Of a DNA stretch of 64,000 bases, positions 21,330 to 33,485 are shown one piece after another. Under the pieces are notes generated by a model. That model searched no databases, was not told where the DNA came from, and was given only the letters and a program-made list of their open reading frames with translations. The position numbers and the translations under genes are program-made. Every line of letters starts with the position of its first letter. Positions within the stretch are counted from its first letter, which is position 1. The stretch is from Utricularia gibba (lineage: Eukaryota; Streptophyta; Magnoliopsida; Lamiales; Lentibulariaceae): contig NEEC01000002.1 of NCBI GenBank assembly GCA_002189035.1, positions 372,001 to 436,000 of the forward strand. Direction: 5' to 3'.

Positions 21330-22307
21330 ATGTCTATCCACCTTCTACCGCATGTTTTCCCTTCGAGACCAACCCTAACAGGAGCAGAATCAAAAGTGGC
21401 CACTCCTATGAGCTGGATTGGGAATTCCGGCAGTAGTCACCGCGGAACCCTGCAGCTGGATGCTGGTGCTACTCATTCACCAATTTGGTGCAACAATTTG
21501 TTAGCTCTTGCGCTAGCTGTGGCCCTTGTGGCTCCTTTACCTTCTCAAGCGATCCCTTCTCTCGATTTCAAATCTCTCGCACGCCCTTCTCCGACGACCC
21601 CTTTTTCGCAAGCCCAGAAAATGGCCATCGGATTAGAGAACGGGTACTCTCCAAAATTCCTTTTTTTTTTGTTGGTGAATCGCGAATGTTGTAGTTATCG
21701 GCATCGGATGAATTGGGTTTTCTTGTTGGGTTGCAGGAAAATCAGACCATGCCCTTCTATAAATCCAGGCTGCATCTCAAGCAACCCCAGATCATCCAAT
21801 TTTGCGTTTCCATGGAGAATACTCGGCAATTCTACCAACGGCGCAGCTATCAAGGTATCAATCATCTTCAATAGAATCTCAACGCGAGAGGTTTATAAGT
21901 ATCTACATTTACTGCTCATATGCAGCAATTGCAAGATGCACTGGCGAAAACCCAGAAGAATTTAAATATCCAGCTTGTCGAAGATACACCTAATGGTATA
22001 CCAGAAGAATGCTTGTAGTTGTATTTATTCTCTGGCCATCAGTATATAGGAATGGCGATGATCTGAAATTGCAGGGCAGTACCTCCGTGCGGAGGTGGAT
22101 GGCGGCTTTGGCCGGGATGTTCTTGAGTTCCTGATAAACGGAGACGTGGTCTCGTTTCGAGCTATGGCGACCAAGGTAACATACGTGTACCCCTTCACAA
22201 CAGCCTTCGGGGATTCGAAAGGCCAGGAAGAGAGAATGCAGCAGATTGTAAGAGAGTTGGGGTGGTATGCTCCAGCTTTCACCTCCTTTGACTTGGAAGA
22301 CAAATAA
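21330..22307 (+). CDS. Thylakoid lumenal 17.9 kDa-type protein, chloroplast
   Basis: Chloroplast thylakoid-lumen protein of 244 residues including a bipartite transit peptide. Exons at 21330-21643, 21737-21854, 21926-21995 and 22075-22307 keep frame. The N terminus is rich in S, T, H and R, followed by a hydrophobic lumen-targeting segment (NLLALALAVALVAPLPSQA) ending in an SQA-type cleavage site. The mature part contains LENGKIRPCPSINPGCIS, QLQDALAKTQKNL, YLRAEVDGGFGRDVLEFL, RAMATKVTYVYPFTTAFGDS and IVRELGWYAPAF. This is the DUF1499-like layout of the Arabidopsis thylakoid lumenal 17.9 kDa protein, whose biochemical role is unknown. The start at 21330 gives the full transit peptide; a later in-frame ATG at 21408 is possible. 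Confidence 0.88.
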
Positions 22308-22872
22308 AAAATCATGTACTAATTTTGATTAATTTCGTTATTATAACTTAGTTAATAATGTAATTAAATATATGTATATTCAATTATATTATAAATATAT
22401 ATATTAATATTTTACTATCAAACGATATCTAACTAATTTATCAATGAATAGAAATTATTCCAAAATTTTAATTTTCAAACTTTTGAATTAAAACCGATAA
22501 TGATTAAACCCATAAATTAAGTTTTTATTTGATGTAGACTATCGAAAAATATTTTTAATAAAATAAAGATTGTGATTTTGTATTTTTTAAAAATAAGAAA
22601 TGATTTAAAATTTCGATTTTTTTAAAATAAAAATTAAATTAAATTACCTAAACCCTAAATAAGTCATTAACGGTCACCCGTAGTAACGTTTTAGTAGTCA
22701 AAGAAAAGTCAAACGCGGTTTGTAAATTCAGTTCCAACTTGGGGGTATTTCCGGAATTTCAGATGATGTCATCCTTCCATCTACGGCGAATTTTCTTAGG
22801 AGAAAAGGTCTTGCGCCGATTGTAGATCCCCAATTCAAATTCAATTCCTGGCCCTATTTTCTGGTGTTTCCA
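22308..22872. other. AT-rich spacer and SEC61G promoter
   Basis: AT-rich DNA holding the 3' UTR of the lumenal protein gene and the SEC61G promoter. ACCCTAAA near 22649 resembles a telo-box. No exon seen. Confidence 0.4.
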
Positions 22873-23172
22873 ATGGATGTCTTGGATTCTGTTTTCGATC
22901 CTCTGAGGGATTTCGCTAAAGACAGCGTTCGCCTCGTGAACAAATGCCACAAACCTGATCTTAAAGGTACGTGTTTTTTGGATCTTGATGGGTTTCGATG
23001 TTGTGTGAATTTGGATGAGTTTCTGATGTCGCGGTGTTGAATTAACGCGCTTGCAGAGTTCACGAAGGTGGCCACGCGTACGGCGATTGGATTCGTGGTG
23101 ATGGGATTTGTTGGGTTTTTTGTTAAACTTATCTTTATTCCCATCAACAACATCATCGTCGGTGCCACTTGA
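22873..23172 (+). CDS. SEC61G: Protein transport protein Sec61 subunit gamma
   Basis: Small tail-anchored subunit of the ER Sec61 translocon, 69 residues, which matches the family exactly. Two exons (22873-22966 and 23057-23172) join in phase. The peptide opens [20 protein letters not shown], continues [20 protein letters not shown] and ends in one transmembrane helix, [20 protein letters not shown], plus INNIIVGAT. This is the SecE/Sec61-gamma signature of an amphipathic cytosolic helix followed by a single TM helix. No cleavable signal is needed. Confidence 0.97.
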
Positions 23173-24360
23173 AATTTTCGGTTCTTGGTACCTCCTTACC
23201 ACCCAGTGATCAATTTTCTGTTGCTTTGATATTTCGTTGACTTGAATTGTCGGTTATCATGAACATATCATTTACACAATGCTTAGTGAAAATTTACTGT
23301 CTACAAAAACGTTGAATGGAAACAGTATTCTTATGGGTGAAAGCGTGCAGACCTTTTAGGAATCTCGGTTCTTGTTTTCCACGTCTCATGGAAGCACATG
23401 TTCTTCGTCCACATTGCATGCGCCCACTTCATTTTTTTGAAATCTGTATGTAACGAATGATCTGTGTGTAAGGATACAATTGAGGAAATTAGTAGTTGTG
23501 CAGTGCACCGATCTTGTTTTTTAAGCTGTGTTCTTTCCATTTGGATCTCAGTGAGGTTTTTCAGTTTCCTGTACTCTCCCATTTTTTTTGTTTTTTTATG
23601 GTTTAAAACCCGGAAAACATCAGGGTCTTATCGATTTCATGTGGAGTAATAGTTATTTGGCTTCAGCTGTCCAGTTGGCTGTGCCTAAAGACTTTTACTT
23701 ATTGCCTCCTTGAAAATTGGATGCATTTTTCTCCGTTCTCTCTGTCTCTTGAGCTCATTTTGCCTATTGTATTCATTGGTTCACAAATTGCAGGGCCTTC
23801 ATGCGGGTGGAGAGTCACAGAAGAAGCAGAAGAAATACTTTATCCCTTGATGAATCGCCGTTGTTTTTTGAATGTTCTGTTGTACTTTTTGGTTATCTTC
23901 ATCAAAGTTAGTGACTTGTCTGGAGCTGTTATCTGTTTGTGAGGTCAACTGTTTTTCACTTCAAGCATATCGCTCGTTTCAACTCTTTATGACGAATCTG
24001 TGAGGTTCTTTACCTTGACAGATTTTGAGCGTCAGAGGCTATGTTGATCTGTACACTTTTTGTCCCAATGAATCGTATGTTAGATGACATTTAGCAAACA
24101 AAACACGGATCAAGTGGTATGATTTATGGGCTGTTTAGCTGAGTTTTTAGCACAAAGCTCATTTGTTCACTAAAGCCATGAATGGGCACCAAATGGATAA
24201 ACTAGGAGCATATAGAAACAAATCCCCTTCTCATCTGCAAGCTGGGCATTAGACACCATTAGAGGTCTGAATCATGCATAGCAGGAGCTCCATATTGACA
24301 ACACTAAAAGGGAACTTCAAAAACTTCACTGAGGGAGAAAAGCAATGGAATCACTGTAAC
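23173..24360. other. 3' region between SEC61G and COMMD9
   Basis: About 1.2 kb between convergent genes. It contains short ORFs that do not resemble known proteins. Part is likely the SEC61G 3' UTR. Nothing else can be supported. Confidence 0.4.
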
Positions 24361-25301
24361 TTACAGGTCACTTACATGATCCTTGACACAATGCAAAGAT
24401 TCAAACATCATATCCATTGCATCCTTTGCCAGCAGGAACTTCACATCCTTTTCGCCTTTGGTTTGCTCGGCATCACTGTCCAGCTGTGGAAGGTCCATAA
24501 GCCAGTGGAAGGACAAGAAGAGTGAAATAAGTAGACCAAATGTTGGAAATGTAACTCAAACTCACCTTCATTTGATTCTCTGTTGACAATAAACGAGGTA
24601 AGGAACTCTGCAAAGAGATGAAAGCAATGGAACTTACAAAAAATATAACTAGACAAAAACACAACTGATCAGAAAAGCTGGCAGAAGGTTTCATATTTGC
24701 AGTGAGTGCTAACATTCAAGAAGATGAACCACCTGTTCTTTTGATACATCTTCTTGCCACTCCTTTTGGAATTTCTGGAATCGAAGAGTCAATAATCTTT
24801 GTAGTTCAGGCAGGACTTCAGCAGGGAACAACTTGGACATTTCATCCCCATCAAGATTTCCATAGGCATATCTTCGAATCAGAACCCTGAGACACACTAA
24901 AAGCTGCAGAAGCACATTGCATAAAACTTTCAGATGCATGGGAATGAAAGAACAATGGCAGAGAAATTTTAAGCTCAAAATGGCATCTTCATATGGCTCT
25001 TGTTTGGCAGATTCGTGCAACATAAAAAATGCCGATTTCATATGAAAGGAGAAGCATGTCAATTCAAACCACGCAAAAAAATGGCAAGCCAACAGAAACT
25101 AGTGTAAAACAAACTCACTGGGTCGAGATCAGGATCAGTGGGAAGCTGAAGAATATCACGGAAGATTTTCCGATCGGCGGCGTCAAGTCCGGTGCGGCGG
25201 GTCCTCCAGAGGGCTTGAAGTACGTAATCCACCATTTCTGTGGAGCTGGCTCTCAACAGAAGCTGTAAATGCCCCCACATACCATGATTCTGGTCTCCCA
25301 T
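24361..25301 (-). CDS. COMMD9: COMM domain-containing protein 9-like
   Basis: Predicted subunit of the COMMD/CCC (Commander) endosomal recycling complex. Four minus-strand exons keep frame: 25301-25119, 24903-24733, 24607-24566 and 24483-24361, total 172 residues. The N-terminal helical domain has WGHLQLLLRASSTEMVDYVL; the middle has LVCLRVLIRRYAYGNLDGDE and LFPAEVLPELQRLLTLRFQK. The COMM part begins SSLPRLLSTENQMK and ends VKFLLAKDAMDMMFESLHC followed by VKDH. The spacing LQxLLxAS ... LFP ... SLPRL ... MxxxLxxxxD resembles animal COMMD9 more than other COMMDs. The COMM beta region is short, and the very 3' end could use another exon: a donor-like GTAAGT lies right after KDH. Start codons of this gene and COG2 are only 133 bp apart. 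Confidence 0.75.
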
Positions 25302-25434
25302 GGATTTACGAGTGATTTTGTTACGCGAGGATGGAGACTAGAAGAGTATTCAAGAAAGCTTTTTTATTTAAAAAATGATTTTTTTCTTTCATATATTTGA
25401 TGTGTAAACCGTCAACTGCATTTCAATTTCCTCC
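25302..25434. promoter_or_regulatory. Compact bidirectional promoter, COMMD9/COG2
   Basis: The 133 bp between the divergent ATGs must contain both transcription starts and both 5' leaders. The centre is a T/A-rich stretch (about 25360-25400); no CCAAT or TATA consensus is obvious in either direction. Both genes encode membrane-trafficking factors. Confidence 0.6.
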
Positions 25435-28400
25435 ATGGCGACGGATCTGCTGCACTCGCCGCTACCCAAGTCGGCGACTGATTTATTCGGCGACCCTGTA
25501 GAGGATTCTCGTCCTTTGTGGCTTACCCCGTCCAAATTCTCCGACCCCGAATTCGATCCGGAGTCTTACATCTCGGATCTTCGTACATTTGTTCCCTTTG
25601 ATACTCTCCGATTGGAGCTCCAAACCCATCTAGGTTCTCTCAAGCATGAACTTGTTGAGCTCATCAATCGTGATTACGCCGATTTTGTTAGCCTCAGCAC
25701 CAAACTCGTGGATGTTGACTCTGCCGTTGTGCGGATGCGTGCTCCTCTTCTCGAGATCAAGGAGAAAATTTTGGCATTCCGTGAGTCGGTTGATAGTTCC
25801 TTGGCTGTTATGCAGAGTCGGCTGAAGCAGCGGTCTCAAGCTAGTGGGGCGAGGGAGCTTTTGGAATTGCTCTTAGATACGTTCCATGTAGTTTCAAAGG
25901 TGATGCCTGCAGTAAAACTTCTTTTACGGTGTTTTCGTTGTTTTGTGTATTTTACAGTATCCGTATTCATACTTTTCTACTTCAGATTGAGAAATTGATA
26001 AAGGAGCTTCCCAGTGTTCCATCTGATTGGTCCGCTGGACCCATTAAATCTGCTGAGAAGGATCAGTTAAGCAATGGAATATTTCATGCAGACAATGGAA
26101 CTAATATGAGGGAGACACAAAGCATGCTTTTGGAGCGAATTGCTAGTGAAATGAATCGCTTAAAGTTCTATGTTGCTCATTCAAAGGTCTATTTTTTTCT
26201 TCTGATGTTTAATCTTCTGCATGATTTGAGGTAGTATTTCTGGTTTTTAAGATAAACTTTACATTGGATCTTAAGACTGGAATGTATTGAATGCATAAAT
26301 ACTGTACTTCTGGTTTTTTCTTGTTTGGAATGATGATAGGAGACAGTAGACTAAGTGCCCGTTTTGAATCATGTATATGCAGATTGAAATCTAGATAAAT
26401 CTTTCTTTGAGTGCTAATCCTGATGTTTTCTCTCAATGGCAGTACAGAATATGCCCTTCATAGATAACTTAGTAAAGAGGATTCAGACTGCCACCTTGTC
26501 GCTTGAGACTAGCTTGAGACACTGTTTTATAGATGGACTCGAGCATAAGGATGCGAATGCAATTTACAACTGTTTGCGAGCATATGCTGCTATTGACCAC
26601 ACTGCAAGTGCTGAAGAGATCTTCGGATCAGCCATTGTTGCTCCATTCATACATAAAATTATTCCAAGTGACTCATCAGAAGCAGATAGTGGATCATCTG
26701 GAGATGACCTTGAACCATATTATGAAAGGATCAAGAGACATGTTGAGGATGATTGTAAATTTCTGCTAGAAATATCTTCTGCAGGTAGGCCTCTTAAATA
26801 TTGAAGCCTAATTTTTGCTAGAATATCTGCTTTTACTTTTTCAGTAATGCACTGCCATTAGAGAATGGTTTTGATGACCTCAAGAGTGTGACATCACAAA
26901 TGCTTGGTTCCTTTTGTTTTTTTATCTGTATTCACTCGTGCCCTGTACCCATTTAATATAGCCATTAAAACCAGGAAAATGCTTGAAAAGTCTAATTCTC
27001 ATTTTGTTTAACTCTGCCCAGAAAATTCAGGCCTACATGTATTTAGATTCCTGGCAAACTCTGTTCTCAAGGAGGTCTTGTCAGCTCTTCAAAAGGGAAA
27101 ACCAGGTGCATTCTCTCCTGGAAAGCCCAAGGAGTTTCTTGTGAACTATAAATCAAGCTTGGCTTTCTTGGAATTCCTTGAAGGTGGTCAAATATTTTCG
27201 TCACTCTCATTGACAATGCCATTTTCTCATGCCTTTATTCTTTATTTTTCAAGGTTATTGTAGATCTATATCAGCTGTCTCAAAATTTCGTGAAGAAGCA
27301 GTGTATATCGAGTTCATGAAGCTGTGGAATACAGGTGTTTACTACTCTTTAAGGTATCCATTAAAAAAAATAAATATTTCACATGCCTCATATGTTGAAC
27401 CCTTCCTTTGAAAATAATCTCATTTTTTCTGTTCATTTTGTATCAGGTTTCAGGAAATAGCTGGGGCTCTGGATTCCTCACTTGCGGCAGGTACAGCAGT
27501 ATTTCCCTCTCAGAGTTCAACCCAGGATCATCCTCAAGACTTGATTTTGAAACAAAGCATCTCTCTGATGGATTGCTTGAAATCGTGTTGGAGGGAGGAT
27601 ATCCTACTCTTTTCCTGCTCGGACAAATTTTTGCGCCTATTCTTGCAGCTTCTTTCAAGGTCAGTTTCCAACTGCTGCCCAAATTTGAAATTCCGTATTG
27701 ATGATGACACTATGAGATGAACGAGCTTGCTAGTGTCATAAAAGCCTGTTTCTTGTATGTAGATACTCGAACTGGGTATCGGCTGGATTAAAGGCAAGGA
27801 AGTCTGGCAGCCCCGCTGCTAACCCTGGATATGAATGGGCGACTTCTGCTGCTCCTGATGACCTCCTCTATGTAAGTATCTGCCTGATGATGTACTCTGT
27901 TCTTTATGGTGTCATCAGTCGGTTTGTGTCGTCTGAGTTATATGCATACAAGGCTATTGAAAGGCTGAACACGCATGTCTATATCAGCTTTGTTAGTGTG
28001 ACGAGTCTTGGATCCAGAGGCGTGAACTGGTTGTTATTTATCTGAGATAACTCATGAACTTCTTCATTTCATATAACTAAACTCTGGATTCTTAGCTTCT
28101 CTCCTTGATGTTCCTTTTTCATGGTGAACCTACACCGAGATTTCAAAGTTCTTTGTTTTACTGTGCAGATAATTCATGACATAAATTTTATTGTGGAGGA
28201 AGTTTATGGCGATTATCTTGCAAAAATAACGGAGCTGCTCAAGACTTGCCCTCCCGATGTGCTTGATCTGGTGAGGAAGAGTATATTACAAGGTGGGGAT
28301 TCTCTGAAAGCCCTTCAGCCGGCGACCCTGAATTCAATCATGGAAACTCTAGTTGAGAAGTCAGTGGAGGTAGGTTCTCAGGATTCCAACTGAGGAATGA

Positions 28401-29220
28401 TGGTATGGAATTTCATTACTTGAAAACTCTGTGTACTCAGTTTCTCTACTCTGTCTGGAATCTCACAGGATTTAAGACAACTGAAGGGGATAACTGCAAC
28501 ATACCGCATGACAAACAAACCTCTTCCTGTTCGACATTCTCCATACGTATCTGGCATACTGCGCCCTTTAAAGGTATATTTCAGAGGATCGAACTGTGTT
28601 TTCATGTAAAGGGCTTGAACCATTCTTATATGCAGACTCTTAGCTAGCAAAACTTGCTGATCCCATAATTGCAGATGTTCCTGGAAGGGGAGCGAGCCAG
28701 AAAGTACCTAAGCAGTGAGCTGAGGGTGGATCTGCTGAAGGGCGCCTCGTTCGAGATCACCCGACGTTACTACGAACTAGCCTCAGACCTCGTTGGAATG
28801 GTATGTAGAAGCTGCCAAGAGACATCATCTGAAAGCCTGTGTGGAATCTGGTAACCTGATGAAATGGTGCTTATGTGCTTACAGGCTAGAAGAACAGAGT
28901 CCTCACTCCAAAAAATACGGTTAGGAGCGCAACGGCGCGGCGGGGCAAGCTCCGAGGTGTCGGACAGCAATGTATCCGAAATCGACAAGATCTGCATGCA
29001 GCTGTTTCTTGATATTCAGGTAACCAACCCAGCCAGTGTATCGATCGTATACTTACTGAGAAGCAAGGTTATGGTGTGGGTGATCTGGATTTGATTGTCA
29101 TTCCAGGAATTCGGCCGCAGCCTCCGGTCGCTCGGAGTTGATGCCGGAGACATCCCTGCGTACGGATCCCTCTGGCAGTGCGTTGCTCCTCCTGATAAAC
29201 AGCACACCATTAGCTTCTGA
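25435..29220 (+). CDS. COG2: Conserved oligomeric Golgi complex subunit 2
   Basis: Lobe A subunit of the COG tethering complex for retrograde intra-Golgi vesicles, 755 residues. Twelve exons keep frame: 25435-25899, 25986-26186, 26448-26784, 27022-27183, 27254-27353, 27447-27659, 27763-27871, 28169-28369, 28469-28573, 28675-28800, 28885-29019, 29107-29220. The N terminus has the COG2 signature PLWLTPSKFSDPEFDPESYI and SDLRTFVPFDTLRLELQTHL, with a coiled coil (VELINRDYADFVSLSTKLVD). Later blocks include SLRHCFIDGLEHKDANAIYN, FLVNYKSSLAFLEFLEGYC, FREEAVYIEFMKLWNTGVYY, RRTESSLQKIRLGAQRRGG and a C-terminal SLWQCVAPPDKQHTISF. The intron before exon 3 ends at the second of two AGs (GGCAGTACAG). Length matches plant COG2. 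Confidence 0.95.
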
Positions 29221-29820
29221 GCTCACAGACCCATTACACAACATCCTCCATGATCCACTTCAACTGTCGCTTTAAGCACCTTCTCTCATTAATTTTTTTT
29301 TTTTTGAAGTGAGATAATCAGCATTAAATTTTAATTACAAATATTATTTTTAATTCATGTGCTTTAATATATATGAAGACTTCATCTATAAACATCCTGA
29401 ATTTTAAATAAATCAATATAAATAAAATTTTTTGTTTGATAAAATTAAATAAATGAACATAAACATAAGTGTTCATATTTGTTTTGAATTTTCAATATTA
29501 TTAATAGTTTGAGTAAAATAAAAATAATGAGGTTAAAAAATTACGTTTCAATATTTGAGATACGTGTCTATGTAATAAAATGCACTCGTTTTTTTTTTTT
29601 ATGTTTTTAGGATTTAAAATATAATATTTAAAGAATGCAGCTTTTTCATTGGCTATTACAAGTCTTTCGCTTTCAATATTTGGAGGGCTTTGGGGCCGAC
29701 CACAGCATATCCAGTGCTGTTGGATGGTGCCTTCGCCTTTCTCGGAGGGTATTCTAGTTGTCCAAAAGTCCTCGCTTCGCATCTATTTCTTGTACCCTGC
29801 GCATCGGACCTAGTACTTTA
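29221..29820. other. Intergenic, AT-rich
   Basis: Contains the COG2 3' UTR, then about 350 bp of strongly AT-rich DNA, then the promoter and leader of the DUF3537 gene. No exon seen. Confidence 0.45.
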
Positions 29821-31585
29821 ATGGCTTCCGCCGAGAACCCAGGCCGGGAGCTCGACGCTCACTTGGATACTCTCGAGATATTCCTCGGTTTCCTCGGATT
29901 CTGCCACTACACCATTCCTCGCGCAACTCTCGCGTGGATCGTCTTCTCCCTGCTTGCGATTGTTCTCCCCCTTTTCTCGGTGTTGTTCTCCGGTTGCGGC
30001 TCCCGCTGCGACAAGATCGAGATTCGGACCTTTGAGGTCGAAATCATCCTTTCCAGGGCTGTCGTTGCCGCTGTTTCTCTTCTGTGTGTGTCCAGGAATC
30101 TGGGCAAGTACGGGATTCGTAAGGCGCTCTTCGTGGATCGTTCTCACGGTCGTATTGCAGAGTTTCGGAGTCAGTATGTGCAGAAGATCCGAGTACGCAA
30201 CTCATTGTTTATGTTGAATGCTGATTTGCCTTAGAATTTGGGCTACTGGAGTGGTGACTTTCAAGTGGTTCTTTCCAATTTTTCAGGTCTTTTACCGTGT
30301 CCTCTTTACATGGTTTGGGGTATGCTTTATGTTGAAGGCAGCTCGGGAGGTTTCACGTTTGATTTATATGCATCATGGTTCTTGGTGGTTTTCAGTGATC
30401 TTGCTTGTGACATGCCTTTTAGCTTGGTCATATACAACTCTGGTTTTTCTATCTGGGTGCGCGTTATTCCACCTAGTTGGAAATCTTCAAGTAATACACT
30501 TCGAAAACTATGGAAAATTTCTGGAGCAGGATTTGGATGTGTCTGTTTACATTGAGGAGCATATGAATCTAGTGTATGATTTGTCTAAAATCAGCCACAG
30601 GTTCAGGATATTTCTGCTTCTGGAATTCTTATTTGTCACAGCTAGTCAGTTTGTGACATTGTTGCAGACTACAGAGAATGTTGGCATCATTAACATCATA
30701 AATGGTGGTGATTTTGCTGTAAGTTTCCCCCATGCTTTTACTGTAAAAAATAATTCCCATTCGTCGAGCAACCTTGGTAAGATTGCCTAGCATCCATTAG
30801 ACTTTATGGCATGAACGAAGTAAATTATTGGATCAGTGTAAGATATATTTACATGAATACATGATGGATAGTTCCCAGACTAGGAATGTTGTGAACCTAT
30901 TAAAATGCGCCTGCACCAAAACCACACCGTCTTATCATTGTGATTGAATGAAAAAAATAAAAGAGCTAATGACCTTTGCACTGGCTGTATCCAGGTTCTC
31001 TCTGTTGTTCAACTGGTTGGAATTGTGCTGTGTCTGAATGCAGCTTCAAGGATATCACATAGAGCTCAAAGTATTGGTTCTGTTGCCAGCAGATGGCATG
31101 CACTAGTTACTTGCACGTCTAATGATGGTTCTGTTTCTGGTGCACTGGACAATAGCGGTGATAGTGAATTCCGTCTGCCTCAGGCTTCCTTACCAGTAAA
31201 TTATTCCGAAAGTGATCTGGAATCTAGTGATTACATGCCATTGCCATCAAGTACACAGCTTTCCTCTTCAACCTCGTCCTACCACAAGAGACAAGCATTT
31301 GGTAAGGCTGTCACAACAAGTCCATGCGCTAAATATTAGTTTCCCCTGGTGTTGCAAATCCTAGGTAGAAGGGCAACAACAGGCTATTTCTCTGTGCCTT
31401 TTTTTTCATCTGGGCTTATCCTTTTTCTTTATTGGTGTGCAGTCACATATGTGCAGTCCAACACCGGTGGATTCACTATATTTGGATGGGTAGTCGATCG
31501 GATCCTTGTTAATACGATCTTCTTCATCGAGTTGTCGCTGGTTTTCTTTGTTCTTGGGAAGACCATAACAGTTGATGTCAGGTAG
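29821..31585 (+). CDS. DUF3537 gustatory receptor-like (GRL) membrane protein
   Basis: Plant DUF3537 protein of 443 residues, a family noted for remote similarity to insect gustatory/odorant receptor channels. Exons at 29821-30192, 30287-30718, 30995-31301 and 31365-31585 keep frame. About seven hydrophobic segments are visible: RATLAWIVFSLLAIVLPLFS, AVVAAVSLLCV, RVLFTWFGVCFML, WWFSVILLVTCLLAWSYTT, RIFLLLEFLFVTASQFVTLL, VVQLVGIVLCLNAA, FSSGLILFLYWCAVTYV and ILVNTIFFIELSLVFFVLGK. A long polar loop rich in S (SDLESSDYMPLPSSTQLSSS) separates the last pairs. Family blocks seen: LDTLEIFLGFLGFCHYTIPR, LSGCALFHLVGNLQVIHFEN and SHRFRIFLLLEF. Biochemical function in plants is unknown. Confidence 0.88.
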
Positions 31586-31865
31586 AAGCTCAGAAAACGG
31601 TTGAAGTCTATGCGGGCGCCTTTATTGTTTGCTTGACCCCAGCATTTTTTTTGATTGGGTATCATCATCAAACATATGTATTCCTGCCTGACAGAATGAT
31701 TCTTGCTGTTATCTCATCAATGCTCAGCAAAAACTATTAGGAATTTGAAGACATTGATGTTGCATTCTGAGAGAATTTTCTGTTCATGTACGTGCACAAA
31801 ATTTCCTTGTTGGTCAGAGCACAATCCCGAATTGAACTTGGTAAAACATGGTGCTAGAAGATAGT

Positions 31866-33474
31866 CTACCTCTCCTGTTGACCAAAGTAACGCCCTGAGA
31901 TTGCAGCAAGGATATTCAGAACCACCACCTCCTCATCCACTTCTGATTTCGAGGCTCGCAGGGCTGCACACTTGCGAAGCAGTGATCGAATTGCAGCAGC
32001 AGCGTCAGCATCTAAGGGGGCGTCCACAGTCGCACAAAGAGAAAACAACCAAAACCCCTCATCATGCGATATATGGCTCACATTCTGTATGTAACCTATG
32101 CGCCTTTTCAGCATCGCCACTCGTGCAGTCGGGCTCATTTTCAGTAGCCTGGAGAGTGTTGGAGAAGCGTTGTCTGTGTTACTGCAACTTCTAGGAGAAT
32201 GCAGAGGACCAACTTCTATCTCAGACTGGGAAAAATCATCATCTCCAGCATTTGATCTTGTGTCTTCAGTCTCTTCAGGCATATCAACCAGAATACCATC
32301 TCTGGTATGCACTTCCAATAGACTTTTACAGGAAGCATCCTCAAGATCAAGTCCTCCAATGGCCTGAAAGTATACAATTCCGTACTATCGGGGCGAGTTT
32401 CAGCTGCAAAAGCAAACAATCCACAGCCTAAGAACAACATTACCTCCCTCAATTTAGAGAAATCTGCAAGAAAACTGTCCTCCCACTCTTTGAGTGGCAA
32501 AAGGTTCTCGGGACACTTCATGATCTCTGTGATTTGAGGCATATAGAGACTCTGTTCTTTGGCTTTTTTAACTTCCTGCGCCTTGGTGACCTTAGGAAAC
32601 CTAGCAGCTTCCCACCTACAAACAAAGAGGGTATTTTGTGCATAAAAACTCATTAAATACTACTGTGGATACAAACCTTCACAAGTAGCTTAAAAGATGC
32701 AATATCGTATCAAAATAAGCGAAAATTGGTGGGACAAAATGACGAAAATTGGCCGGAATTGAGAACAAACACAATGAACATTGTGAAAGCTGAAAAGGCT
32801 CCCAATGGATGGATTTGTGGTTGGATACAATACCTCACACGCCTAAGATATTCCATTCCATCTTGAGGAGGACCGGATTCAAAATCAGGTTCACCAGCGA
32901 CAAAAAATGCAGGCTTTAACAGACTAGAGTAATCTTCATCGGTTTCTTCATCTTCATAGTATTCTTCTTCAACATAAAAGGATGAGATTTCGTCGTTGAC
33001 ACCAGATACTGAGGCATCCCCTGTTATATGAGGACACCAAGCACGAGCACATGATTTTTCAAGGTTGGTTCATAAACCCAGTAGAGTATGAAATCTTGTA
33101 AAAAGTGCAAAACTAACATTGAGACAACACTGGTGCAAGAACATGCCTGGGCTGGCGGAATCCTGAAACTGTGTACGAGGATCAAAGTTGAAACTCGATA
33201 TTCCATCCTTGTGATGGTGTCTATCTGATTTCGTGAGTCCATTGTATTCTTCAAGCACAATAGGTTCGAGACCGCAGTAAACCTCAACCCACTTTTTCTT
33301 TTGTCCTTCAACATCCACCAATCTAAGATCCACCATCTCCTTCCGAGAATACTGGACCACATTTTTCTTGATAACTGTACAGTTTTGAGAGTGCAACATT
33401 TCCCTTTTAATTGCAGCTCTTTTTCTCCTACTAAGAGGCTTCTCCCCTGGCATTTTATCTTCATGCGGATCCAT
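31866..33474 (-). CDS. GEMIN2: Gem-associated protein 2 (SMN-interacting protein 1)
   Basis: Assembly factor that binds Sm proteins during snRNP biogenesis and influences pre-mRNA splicing; in plants linked to cold and clock splicing. Four exons keep frame: 33474-33147, 33020-32834, 32615-32444 and 32363-31866, total 394 residues. Blocks: GEKPLSRRKRAAIKREML near the N terminus, an acidic centre (SSFYVEEEYYEDEETDEDYS), SLLKPAFFVAGEPDFESGP, PPQDGMEYLRRVRWEAARFP, then CPENLLPLKEWEDSFLADFS and a C-terminal helical domain with RVAMLKRRIGYIQNV and LRKCAALRASKSEVDEEVVV. Intron 1 fits only a GC donor (CAG/GCATGT) with a normal AG acceptor. The start at 33474 is the first ATG after the break with the upstream duplicated segment, only 12 bp away. 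Confidence 0.93.
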
Positions 33475-33485
33475 TTGATTTTTCG

